Source: Colletotrichum lupini (lineage: Eukaryota; Ascomycota; Sordariomycetes; Glomerellales; Glomerellaceae). Taken from it: DNA of 64,000 nucleotides. The notes beneath the pieces are model-generated. The model made no database searches and was not told where the DNA came from. It saw only the letters and a list, made by a program, of their open reading frames with translations. The stretch covers positions 2,542,001 to 2,606,000 of the forward strand of contig NC_064682.1 in the NCBI RefSeq assembly GCF_023278565.1. Direction: 5' to 3'. The position numbers and the translations under genes were made by a program. This document shows positions 12,280 to 23,587 of the stretch, piece after piece (position 1 is the stretch's first letter; every line of letters starts with the position of its first letter).

Positions 12280-15200
12280 TTAATTAGTAATTAAATTTTA
12301 TTATTATAAATTAGTAAGGTATTTTATTATATAAAAAAGACGACCTCTTAATATTATATAAAATAAGAGATTTATATTAATTAATTTTATAAAAATAAAT
12401 AAAAAAAGAAGTAATTCTTAAATACTATATAGAATCGAATAATCGTAGCCCTTTATTACTTATAAAAAGTTAATGTTTACTATATTAAACTACGTTAATT
12501 AATAAAACTACTTAAATAACTAGCCTTTTACTATCGCTTTAAGTAGCTTTTTTATTAAATAACTTTTTTATAGCCGGCCCGTAATTGAAAATTAATTAGT
12601 TAAATTAGTAAAAAGAAATACTTACGTAATAGCTACTTACTTAATTAATTAATATAATAAATAAGCTTAATAATATAATATAAAAAAATACTACGTAATT
12701 AAAAAAAGGGATCTCTAAATATAAATATTCTTAATAAGTATAATAAGAACTTATATAGGAGTTATAAAGCTAAGAGATTTATAGTATATAAAAAAGTCTA
12801 TTATTATAAAAATTTTATAAATATAATTTTAAGCTTATAATTTAAAAAATTTCTTTATAGCCCCTTTAATTACTCTTTAAGTATTACTTAGGAATATAAT
12901 ATAAAAAATAGTTTAACGAGGGAGGAGGGGATTTAAAAGTCCTAAGAATATTAAGTTAAGAATATTACGGATCTCGGAAATTAACTTAAAAAAAAGGTAG
13001 CTACTCTAAATAGTCTTATAACCTCCCACTATAATTATTATTAACCTAAAAAAAGGCTAAAAAAATACGGCTCTAAAAGGAAAAAAAAAGAATCTTTTAA
13101 AAGATTATTAAAAAGCTCTTTTTATATTAGCTCTTAATATAAAATTACTAATTTCGAAAAATTAACTAAATAATAAAAAGGATTATTAGTAAGTAATAAT
13201 TACTTAACTATAATTAAGTTATAAAAAAGACTATTTAAAAAATATAAAATAGGGTACTAAGAAGCTATAAAAAAAAGATTTTTAAAGTATTTAGCCCTAC
13301 TAAGTACGAGTAATAATTAAGTATTTTTAATAAGTCCTTAATATTTACGATTTTATAAAAAAGAGGGCTTAACTTTACTAACTATATTTAATAACTTATA
13401 TAGCTCTTTTACGAGCCGCTTAGTATTTATATTTAACTATTTTTATAAAATACTACTCTAAAAAAAATAAGTTAAAAAAAGAAGCTATTTAGAGATTATA
13501 AAGAGCACGAGGCTTAAAAAGCTAGAAATATATAAAATAGCGGATATTAATAACTAATAAAGATCCTAAGACTAATTATTATATTTTTTTATAGTAATAT
13601 AAATATCTACTACTATTATTAAAAAAAAGAACTATTAAAACCTACCCTTTTATATTAAAGAAAAAAGAGGATCTTAGTAAGTATAATAGCTAGTAATTTA
13701 AAAAAATAGTAATAATTACTAAAAATAATAAAAACGAGAATAGTAGCGAAATAGTAAGAAGAAGTGGGAATTTTTTAGATCTTAATAAATTTATTAAGTA
13801 GTAAAAGTATAAATTTATTATAATTAGCGCGCGGATTAAATATATTGTTATTAAGATTAAATATATTAATAACTATTAATACGAGTATAAGGTAGAGTAC
13901 GACCCTTAGTAAGTTAAGGTAAAGAAAAAAAGGATAAAACCTAATTTTAAATAGAATCCTAATTCTTTATAAATAAGTAAATATTAACTTAGATTATTAA
14001 GAGACGTAAATATATAAAATTATAAATTAGCTTAATAATAAGTAAATTAACGTAGTATTAATCTATTTAACTATGGTTTATAAGAAAAAGGGGTTATAGG
14101 GGTAACCCCTATTTTATAAAATCGTAAGTAACTTTAGTTACTAACTAGATAAATAGTTTATAAACGTAAGCTTAGGAATTATAAAAGTAATTAATAAATT
14201 TTTTTACGGGCGAGGGGTATTATTAACGTAATTATAATTATAAAGTTATATAAAATATTAATAACGACAATTAAAGAGGAGGAATTCGTATTATAGAACT
14301 AAGTATAGGTTAATAGAGCGTATAATTACTTTAATAAATTTAAAAAAAGGTAAATAACCTAGATTTCCTCCTTATAATTATTAATAAAAATCTATTATTA
14401 TAAAAGGATATATAAAAATAAAATATAGTATTAGAAGTACGACTATTAATAATTCTATTTATTTTAATCTATAGCTCGTTACTATTATTAATATAAGATT
14501 TAGTACTAATTAGTTAATAATAAAAAAAGTAAACGATCTAAAGTTATTAATAATACGTAGTAATATAAGGATCGCATATAAATACTAAAAATATAGTAAT
14601 AAATACGAGGTAATTTATAAATTTTAAAAAGATCTTTTTAAAAAAGAAATTATATTCTAAGGGGAAGTATAAGGTCTTATAAAAAACCTTAATAATATTT
14701 TATAATTATTAAAAAAAAGTCGGGATTAGAGAATACTAGTACTATTTAGTAATTAATATCGTACTTATAAATAAAGCCTCTAATTATTATTATAAAGCGG
14801 TATATAATTTTAATCGAAACGACTTTCTTAGTATTATTAACGTAATCTAAAGCTATTTCAAGACTTATAATAAGAACTTAGAGCTCCTATTTAAGTTATA
14901 AACGATTTTTTTTATATTTATAACTAGGATAATAAAAAGTAAATCGTAAATAAGAATACTTAAAAAGCTTATTAATCGAATTAATAAGCTAGTAAAAACC
15001 TAGCTAAATAAGGGGATAAATAAATAAAAAGTTAAATATTTTTATATTATAGTTTAGCGCGTACTAAAAATAAAAATAACCCTATACTATATACTTAAAA
15101 ACTACGAAACGCTCTATTTAAAGCTAAGATCTAGTTTTAATATTAAAGTAAAAATACTATACTAAACCTATTTCTAAGTATATAACGGCCCTTATTAATA

Positions 15201-16002
15201 ATATTAAGTTAATTAGACGTATAAAATAAAAAAAAGAGGCTAGATATAGTAATCGCTAGTAAAGAGGCCTAGATTTGTTAAATAAGTAAAGATTTAACTT
15301 ACGAATAAAGTAATAAAAAAATAATATTATATTTATATAAAAAAAAATATTAATTAAGTAACTATTTTAAAAAAAAAAGTATATAAAATCGTATAAATAG
15401 TATAAAAAATTAAGAGTAATAAATAGTAAAACTAGCCCTCGTTAGTTTAATTAATTCTTTATTATATATAAGGGCAGATCTAGGGGTATAAAACTTAATA
15501 ATAGTAGCTAAAGTAGTAGCCTAGAGTATTTACCCCCTATAAAAAATTCGGAAAATAAAGAAGATCTCGCCCCTTATACTAACGAATTAAATTATAATAA
15601 AATTAATAATATTAACTACTCTTTTTTCGCTCCGTTAGTCTTTAGAAAATATATAAAGCTAAACGAATAGAGAGTAATAAAAGCTCTTAATAAGTAGGCT
15701 TTTATTTATAAATAATAAGAAAAGGTCCTTTAGATAATAAATATAGAAGTAGTTAAAAAGGCAAATTTAATAGGGCTAAAGCTTATTTTTTTAATATTTA
15801 AAAAGAAGACGCTACTTTTTTTAATATTTAAAAAAAAAGAATATAATACTAAGTAAATCTAGGGGTAGCTAGAAGGGTCCTTTTTATACTACTTAGATTA
15901 TTTAAATACTAAGCTTATATAAGTATTTTATATAAGTAAAAAGTACGGCTTAAATAACTTTTATAAAATTATCTTAAATATTAAAGTATTATAATAGTTA
16001 AT

Positions 16003-17039
16003 CCCCCCGACGGAGCAATCCGCTAGGGCCGTACTGTGTATTACGTATTAGGGAAAACTATGTATATTACGCTCTATACCTAATTACTAATTAAAACTCC
16101 CGACCTTCCCCCGTAGTTCTCTAAGTTCTAGCTATTTAAAGGGCGAGCTATACCCACTTTAATATATATAAGACCTCTTAGTACTAGTTTATATAAATAG
16201 CTAGATTTTATATTATATACTCCTTCTTATTAAGGGTTAAGGGGCCCTTTATATATTCCCTTATATTTATAATATAGCCCGTATTAAAGGGATTTTTAGT
16301 TTTATAAAATATAATTTCTAAATTAGTATTAATATATTAAATCTTAACGTCCGTACCGGCCTAGCTATTTACGGCGTTCGTACTATTACCTAGCCGAATT
16401 TTATATTATTAAAAGGTACTTCGCTAATCCTCGGGCGTATTTATATTAGCTACGATAGCTATAGTATCGAGCTAGCTAAGGGCGCCTAGCCTAAGAGGGG
16501 CAGACTTATTTACGGGCATTTTTAGCCCACTAATTACTAATTATATACTAAGAAAGTAATAGTTTATATATTAATAGGTTTATTTAGTAGATTTATTTAG
16601 TAGATTTATTTAGTTTAAATAGAGAGTAGCTTTGGGCAATATTAGAAGCAATAAGGATAGAAAAAATCTTTATAAACTCTATAAATATTAGCCTATTTAG
16701 CCCTTTTTTTAAAAACCTCTACGTCGCTATTAAAGTTTAGAACCTCTACGGTTAAAGAAGGCCGCCTCTAACTATTATAGCTAATTATTATAGCTAACTA
16801 TTACGGCCGACTTTTACTATTAACCTTTCCAGCTAGCGCTACTATAAGGCAGCTTACTTATCCCGAATTATATAGCGGTTTTTGTATTAAAATTACTATA
16901 TTATATTAAGCGCGTACTTAGGGTATATTACGTATATTATATAATTAAAAAGTATACCGTATTATATAATTTCCCTTAAAAGCGTAATCCCGTTAAGGTT
17001 AATCTTTTATACTTATAAAGCCAGAAAAAGAAACCACTA
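16003..17039. mobile_element. Nested insertion of ~1.04 kb, unclassified
   Basis: Copy 2 is continuous at the equivalent position, whereas here about 1037 bp interrupt the element. The insertion is flanked by a perfect 13-bp repeat TATAATAGTTAAT (15990-16002 and 17040-17052), which is present once in the uninterrupted copy in diverged form. The insert begins with a C6 run and contains a 13-bp unit repeated about three times near 16579-16615. It keeps more CpA/TpG than its host element. I see no clear terminal inverted repeats, TG...CA ends or poly(A), so the class is unknown. Confidence 0.7.
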
Positions 17040-17665
17040 TATAATAGTTAATAAGAAAAGAAAAGTAATTCTAAGTATTATAAAAGATCGCGCTAATAAT
17101 ACTTAATATATTAATAATAAGTATTATAAGAATTAGCTTCGGCCTAAGTAAGGAAATTATTACCCTAAGTACGGTAAAAGCAAAAACGTATTTTAGAACG
17201 ATAACTTTTTATATTTTACTTATTAATACCCTATTTCTCTTATATTTAAAAAATATAAATTAACTAAGTATTATATTTAATAATATAAAGAACAGAATTT
17301 TTAATAATAAGTATTTTAAAATAGTTAAACGATAATAGGGGTATACGTTTATAAGGCTTATTAATAATATAAAGTTAATTAATTACTTAATAAAAAGTAA
17401 GCTTAGATAACTATACCGGAAATTTAGGTACTTATTAATTACGAAGTTATATAATTTTCTAAAGTAATTAAGTAATAATAATATTAAAATAGGGGCGCTA
17501 GAGTAGTTAATAAAAGTGTATTATTAATATTAAATAAATACGTAGAGCCCACGCAAATTTAAATTTAAATTACGTAATAAGCTTAATTTTAATTAAGAAA
17601 TTGTTATTAATATCTTCTACTTAAATAGTCGGCTAGTCCTATATATAATTAACGTAGCTATATCC

Positions 17666-18179
17666 TATTACGAAGGTAACTTTGTTTACCTTATTATTCG
17701 CCTTATTATCAATATTACGTAAGCAAACTATATACCATATTAATCTACGGTTTCTGTAAATTATTATAGATATTAATTATGTAAGCAATACTGCTTATAT
17801 AAGCTTACGTGAGCAATAGAAAGTACTGGAAGGTAACTAAATAATCTGGAATTTACTCGAGGCGGAATTACGTACTACGATTACGCATTCACTTACGTAT
17901 ACGCTTATTAATTATATCATAATTAATAAGCAATAGAATATTCTAGTAGGAGGTTTTTATGCCTATATATAGGCGTGTATTTGCCTACCTAGACCTTTCG
18001 TTAAGCAAGCAACTTCTTATATAATAATCTAACTATATTACTCTCTTTATTACAAAAACCTCTTTTATATACGCTTATTTCCCCTATATTCCTATATTCT
18101 TGCTTCTATATGAATATTTACTTTTTATATTCTTTATAAGAATATCCCGCATTACCTCGTTAAAGCTATACGTGCTAGA
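17666..18179. mobile_element. Nested solo-LTR-like insertion (514 bp)
   Basis: Absent from copy 2 and flanked by the 5-bp direct repeat TATCC (17661-17665 and 18180-18184; the preceding A is also shared). The ends (TATTACG... and ...GTGCTAGA) could be RIP-altered LTR termini. Inside is a TATATATAGG box at about 17964 followed by mixed-composition sequence, as in an LTR promoter. It retains many CA and TG dinucleotides, unlike the surrounding element. A solo LTR of a different retrotransposon is the best guess. No internal coding region is present. Confidence 0.65.
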
Positions 18180-20832
18180 TATCCTTTTAAATAGGGTAAT
18201 TCTTTTAAAATCTATAAATAAAAATAGTATAAGTAGCCTTATAAAAGGGATAGATCAATATATATTAGGGACTACTAAATAGTATTAAAACTAACGCTAG
18301 TACTAGTTTTAAGTTAATAGAATTTAAAAAAAATATAACGGCTTATAGTATATAGCTAAAAGTTATACCCGTTAAAGCGTATTATAATATTAAAAAAGTA
18401 AAAAGGGTATATTAATAATTAAAAAGGGCGTTTAGAATTATTAAAAAAGAAAATCTAGATTTTATTAATAACGAATATTTCTAAATAATATTTAAATACT
18501 ATAATAATACTATAGGGCCTAACGGACTTATACTAATACTATTAATATTTAGAATATATTTAAAAATAACTTTAGCCTCGCTATTATTACTAAATATAAA
18601 CTAACGAGCCTAAGTAATTAAAAAAAAAATATAAGTATTATATAAAATAAGTATAAAAAAGTAAGTTAATAAGGTAATTACTATACGTAATAAGCCCGAT
18701 ATAAGAAGTAATTTAAATATATTACTAAATTCAAATATATAAGTATAATACGGAATTACTTAATAATAGGCTGGGCTATATAAGTTAATTTTTTTAACGA
18801 GCGCTCTTATATAGTTATAAAAGATCGTAACTAGTTATTCGAAGTATTAATTTTAATAGTTAGACCGTATTATATAGATCTTAACGAGGTAATTTTTAAT
18901 TTATAAAAAAAAGAAGAGCTAGGGGAAACTATATAACCCGTAGTAGAGGTAAAAGAAATTATCCTTAATAAAATCGTCGTAGTAGTACTAATAAATAATA
19001 AAGAAGAGGAAATTATTAAAAGGGTATTAATACTACTAGCGAGATATTATAAAAGACTATAATAGCAAGCCCCAATATAATAGTTTATTATTAATAATAA
19101 AGTAATTAATACTTTTTATATAGTAAAAAGAAAAGCCGATTTCGAGCTAATAGTTAAACTACGTAAAGAAAGTATAATTATAATTATTAAAAAGCTATAT
19201 AAGGGATTAGATTTTATTAAAATAAATACTTTTTATAATCGAGGGGTTTATTAATTTATCTTCTACGACCTAGAGAAGTATATAAACCTCTATATATTTA
19301 AATCGTAAATAGTTCGTAAAATTAAAAAAAAAATACCCTAGTTATATAAGAAGTTTAAATACGTAATTTAGGGATATAGTAACGTCGAAAAAGTAATACT
19401 ACTTATATAATTACTTATTATATAGTACTATAACTAACGATTAATAATAATATTAATAATATCGTTATAAAAAAAGGGATACGAGATTTAGAGCTATAAT
19501 ATTACCTAGGCTTATACTTAATTAGCTATAGGGCTTATAAAGAAAATCTTAGCCTATTTACTAAAAACAAATAGCTAGTAAGTACTTAGAAAGTACGATT
19601 ATTAAAGTACTTAAGTTATTATATAGGCTCGTAGAATTAGGTACTTATTAATAAGCTACTTACTACGACTTTTATATTAATTAATTATTAATAATTATAT
19701 TTACGTACGACCCGTACTTATTGATCTTTAAGTACAAAAGTAACTAATTTAGGATTATTAAAATATAAATTAATAATATATTAAGCCTATTTAATATTAA
19801 TTTTATAAAAAAAGAGGATAAAGAGCTTTAAAAAGCGGGCTTTATAACGAAACTAAAAAAGGTCCTTATAATAAATACCCCCTTAATATTTAATAGCGGG
19901 ATTTTTATAATTAAAGGGGAAACTATCGTTTTTTAGTAAAAGGGGTAAGGTAAAAAGATTAACCTCGTCGATCCGAACGTAACTAATATTAAAAAGTAAT
20001 ATAAAACTAAGCTTATATAAGGGGTATATATTATAAGTATATATTAGCTTAAAGCGACTTTTAATTATATTAAAGTAATATAGGTTATAAATTTAATTAA
20101 ATAAGATATTAAAATACTTAATAAGCGGCTTAAGTAGTAATAAATAAATTTTAATTAAGGCCTCGTTTATTACCTAATTAACTTTATAATTAATAAGCTC
20201 TATATTTTTATTAATAAGTTATTTATAAATAACGATAACTTTACTTCGTAATTAAAATATATTATTATCCTAGTTAACGAGAGTATAAGTAAAAGCGAAT
20301 TTACTATATATAGTAATATTATTTACTACTCGTTAATTAAAAATAAGTAAGTAACGAGAAGTATACCTATATTAAAAGTCTATAGTATAATTAATAATAT
20401 TAACCTCGCTTATATAATTTCTACAACGCTAAGGAAGATTACTAATCGACTTAGCTTTTTATTAATCTTAATAGTTATTTATATTAATTCTTATTTATTA
20501 TATAAATACCTCGTTAAATTAGGGATAATAAAAAAAAAGATGCTTATAATTAATATTATAGCCCTTAGGTAATTATATAAAAAGCATAAAATACTTAAAA
20601 TCCGTTAGATTAATAATAATAATAATCTTACTAACGCTTTTATAAAAATAGTACTTAATAAAGGGTTAGAATAATTTATAAGTATTAAAAAGGTTAACGT
20701 ATAAATAAAAGAATAAGTTATATAAAAAGAATAAAAGAAAAAGGGAAAAAGAGACGATTTAGTAAACGGGCCCGGGGTCGAATTATACTTCTAATTATAA
20801 TAATTAAATCGATAAAAAAAAGAGAAAGTTAG

Positions 20833-21037
20833 TATTAAATTAGAAATTTAATTCGACCGTAATATATAGCTAACTATATAGGGGCTAATTAGGGGCCCTA
20901 TTTATAATTATCGTAGCTAGCTTAACTTATAATTAAAACCTCTTTTTTATACTTATTATATAAATATTTATATAGTTTAATTAATCTCTTTATTAACTAT
21001 AGTTCGAACTAACTACCTTATAATAGGGATACTAATA
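20833..21037 (+). repeat. 3' LTR of copy 3
   Basis: 205 bp, starting TATTAA after a purine-rich tract and ending ATACTAATA, followed by the target duplication GTAGT at 21038-21042. Same length as the 5' LTR; the two differ at scattered sites, mostly C/T or G/A. Confidence 0.9.
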
Positions 21038-21042
21038 GTAGT

Positions 21043-22189
21043 AGATAGTCCGTCCATATTATTAACTCGAACATCGTTATTTGCAAAAGTTCATTCTTCA
21101 AGTACTGCTATACGCACGCTTACAGTCTTCTAGTAGAGCCACTACCCACTCGGGTGATAGAATAATCGCCCGCTTATAGTACTCCATTTACGGCTACCAA
21201 TCAGTAATATAGAGACTAACGGAGTGATATTATACGCAAACTAAATTGCATCTAGCAGAATCTTTCGAAGCCGATAACGAAAAGTCTACTTTCTGAATCC
21301 GTTGGTGCACTGGCAAGATTGTAAGTTTGGCAGCTGATAGATGTTTCGCAAGTTCATCTCTCCGGAACCCAAAATGAGGGACTTCGGTATTGATGAGGCT
21401 GATTGGACGCTCCGCCAAGGCAACGCCTCCGCTGCGGAAATAGGCAGTGCATGGCGCGAAGGAACGCCCGACGACTGAGAGGCAACATGTCGCGTGGCTT
21501 CATATTCCCGAACGAAGGAACAAGGATGATGGAGATCTGCATATAGGCGGGAAAAAGTGTTGTCTCCATCAACTAGGTACATCACCCTTGCAAACCCCGG
21601 GGTGGAAAAGCCATGGCATTACGGGACAGCACATACACACAGAGCAAAAATCAAAGGAAAGAGAAAGAGAAAAGTATTGGCGGAAATGCCGATCACGTAC
21701 AGAACCGAATGCCCGCGGCGCGTCTGATTCAAGCAGAAGCCCGCAGCGCAGGTTGGCCTGCGCATACCCTCCACTACCACGATTACCATCTGATGAAGGA
21801 GTCCTCACGAGCCAACCAAATAATCACTGCCTGCCTTCCTGTGGGCTTGTGTCTTCGGGATGTGACCGCACCACCCCAGCATGGCGGTGGTGGCTGACCC
21901 CAGCGCTGAGCAGGCAGCCGTAACCGTTCCTAAGTGACTTTTCGCCCGATATAGTTGCAGAGAGGGTTTACAAAATCTTGTCTGCAATATCGTGTATCAG
22001 GGGGGTTTGGGGTTACTTCCCGTCCACCCCAGCTCGTCTCAACTTCTGAACTCTCTTCCCTCTTTCTTCTGACAGCTCTACTCATCCCAGATTTCTTCCC
22101 TTACTTGCTGTGGCTTTTGCAGAACCGCTTGCGTTCGCGCAACTGAAAGAGAGAGTGACAGTTGAGAGCGAGAGTGTGAGACAGAGAAC
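21043..22189. other. Intergenic region upstream of the glycosyltransferase gene
   Basis: The first ~100 bp are AT-rich next to the LTR, then composition becomes normal. The stretch holds a purine-rich tract (about 21650-21672) and a CT-rich tract (about 22045-22075), the latter typical of fungal core promoters and 5' UTRs. Overlapping open frames of 60-158 codons exist on both strands but resemble no family, and most lack a supported start. No gene is called. Confidence 0.5.
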
Positions 22190-23506
22190 ATGGCTTCCGT
22201 AGCCTCATGCTCGTCCATGGCCATGGCAATATGGACATCGTTGAGTCGATGTATCCAGAGGAGGTTCTTTCGTGTTTTTGCAATCTGTTTCATCTTGTTT
22301 CTCGGCGTTACTTTTCACCTTACTCATGATACCCAACGATCAACTCACCACGAGCCGTTCAAAGCCCCGATCACGAAGCCTATCGTTCATGGAAATCCGG
22401 TGGACGGGCTTCCGGAGCCATCATACGATCTTTTACCTTTCCCGTATTCTCCTCAACCAACAGGTTCAAACAGCACGGATGACAGCATACTACCGAACCC
22501 CTGGCTGGCAGCAGTCATCTCGACGGCATCAGATGTTGAACGTCGGATGCTCATACGATCCACGTGGATGAAGATCTTTAGCGATGCCCCCTTTGACGGA
22601 CGCTTCGTGGTATCGAATCCTGGGCCACAGTGGATGGAGGTTGTGGCCAACGAGAACCGCACCTTTGGAGACATGATTGTGCTGGATACTATTGCCGAGG
22701 ACGACATCACTGCCAACACCATCAAGACGCTCGAGTTCTACAAGTGGCTCGTTAATCACAACGTCCAGTACGAGTTTGTGTCGAAGATGGACACCGACTT
22801 ATGGCTCAACGCACGAGGATTCTGGGACCGTTTCCTGTCACCGAGACTTTCGACTGACAGTGCCAGTGGGCTCATGAAGAGCACAGTCCAGAAGACTGTC
22901 ATTGGAGAGCTCTACTACTCAAAGTACTGGGATCTCGTCTTCCCGCACGGCGCCATGTACACCGTCACATGGGATATGGTCGAGTTGCTGGCGGACCTCC
23001 AGAACAAGCATCACGTGGTGACGGGCGAAGACATGGCCATAGCGACTCTCATGCTCAAGGGTCACGAGAAGGCCAATTTTGTGAACTTTAGGGGCTCAGA
23101 AAAGTTCGACTACGACAATAAAGACGCACGGCATGACGGCACGGCGTGGGCTAGAAAAAAGACGCATCCGGATGCCATCCAGCACGCGCTGGTTGGTAAC
23201 GATGCCATTGCCATTCATCAACTCAAGGATGAGAGCTTATGGTTCAAGGTGGCGGACTGCTTCGACGAGCAAGGAATCAGGGACGCGCCGCCAGTGTACC
23301 ACTCTGGACCGGAGACGCAGCGGCCCATGTCGATGAAGTGGGATGACTTTTGGTTCTGGATGGGGGTATCGGACCGGTACGACGCTAGATTCGACAGGAT
23401 ACCAGATTTTTTGTGGACAAGAGAAGCTGGGCATTGGATATGCGATGGCATATGGGACTTGGGAGAGACAAAGACGGGATATAAGGGAAAGGAGAGCACC
23501 TCATAA
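22190..23506 (+). CDS. GT31-type glycosyltransferase, type II membrane protein
   Basis: Single-exon gene of 438 residues. A short cytosolic N-terminus is followed by a hydrophobic anchor (about 27-44) and a lumenal stem, giving a type II Golgi/ER topology. The catalytic region has the Galactosyl_T hallmarks: RRMLIRSTW (118-126), a GDMIVLDTIAEDD stretch (160-172), then KMDTDLW (199-205), where DTD takes the place of the metal-binding DxD. GEDMAIATLML (279-289) matches the conserved E-D-V/M segment. GT31 enzymes usually transfer galactose or N-acetylglucosamine in beta-1,3 linkage; acceptor and donor cannot be inferred here. The start ATG has a good context (AACATGGCT) and the frame is open throughout. 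It ends tail-to-tail with the next gene, 81 bp apart. Confidence 0.88.
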   Translation: MASVASCSSMAMAIWTSLSRCIQRRFFRVFAICFILFLGVTFHLTHDTQRSTHHEPFKAPITKPIVHGNPVDGLPEPSYDLLPFPYSPQPTGSNSTDDSILPNPWLAAVISTASDVERRMLIRSTWMKIFSDAPFDGRFVVSNPGPQWMEVVANENRTFGDMIVLDTIAEDDITANTIKTLEFYKWLVNHNVQYEFVSKMDTDLWLNARGFWDRFLSPRLSTDSASGLMKSTVQKTVIGELYYSKYWDLVFPHGAMYTVTWDMVELLADLQNKHHVVTGEDMAIATLMLKGHEKANFVNFRGSEKFDYDNKDARHDGTAWARKKTHPDAIQHALVGNDAIAIHQLKDESLWFKVADCFDEQGIRDAPPVYHSGPETQRPMSMKWDDFWFWMGVSDRYDARFDRIPDFLWTREAGHWICDGIWDLGETKTGYKGKESTS

Positions 23507-23587
23507 AGAGATGCGACTATTAGATTTGTCTCAAAAGCTATTTATTAGTGATATCCCCAAAGTTCCAACCCCCAATGTGCCACCACT

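Larger units (their letters stand above)
12075..21037 (+). mobile_element. RIP-degraded LTR retrotransposon, copy 3 (complete, with nested insertions)
   Basis: A complete plus-strand copy with 205-bp LTRs at both ends, flanked by the 5-bp target duplication GTAGT (12070-12074 and 21038-21042). It spans 8963 bp. Subtracting the two nested insertions and their target duplications leaves about 7.4 kb, the same as copy 2. The purine-rich stretch just before the 3' LTR (about 20815-20828) fits a polypurine tract and sets the orientation. All reading frames are broken by TAA/TAG, consistent with RIP of CAA/CAG codons. The element family cannot be assigned from the decayed sequence. Confidence 0.9.

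Noticed and set aside
18100..18282. 60-codon open frame
   Set aside because: Crosses the right-hand junction of the nested solo-LTR-like insert, so it cannot be an ancestral gene.
1..21037. CRISPR array, rRNA or telomere repeats
   Set aside because: The repeats are long retroelement copies in a eukaryotic genome; no short regularly spaced repeats, rRNA or TTAGGG arrays were seen.
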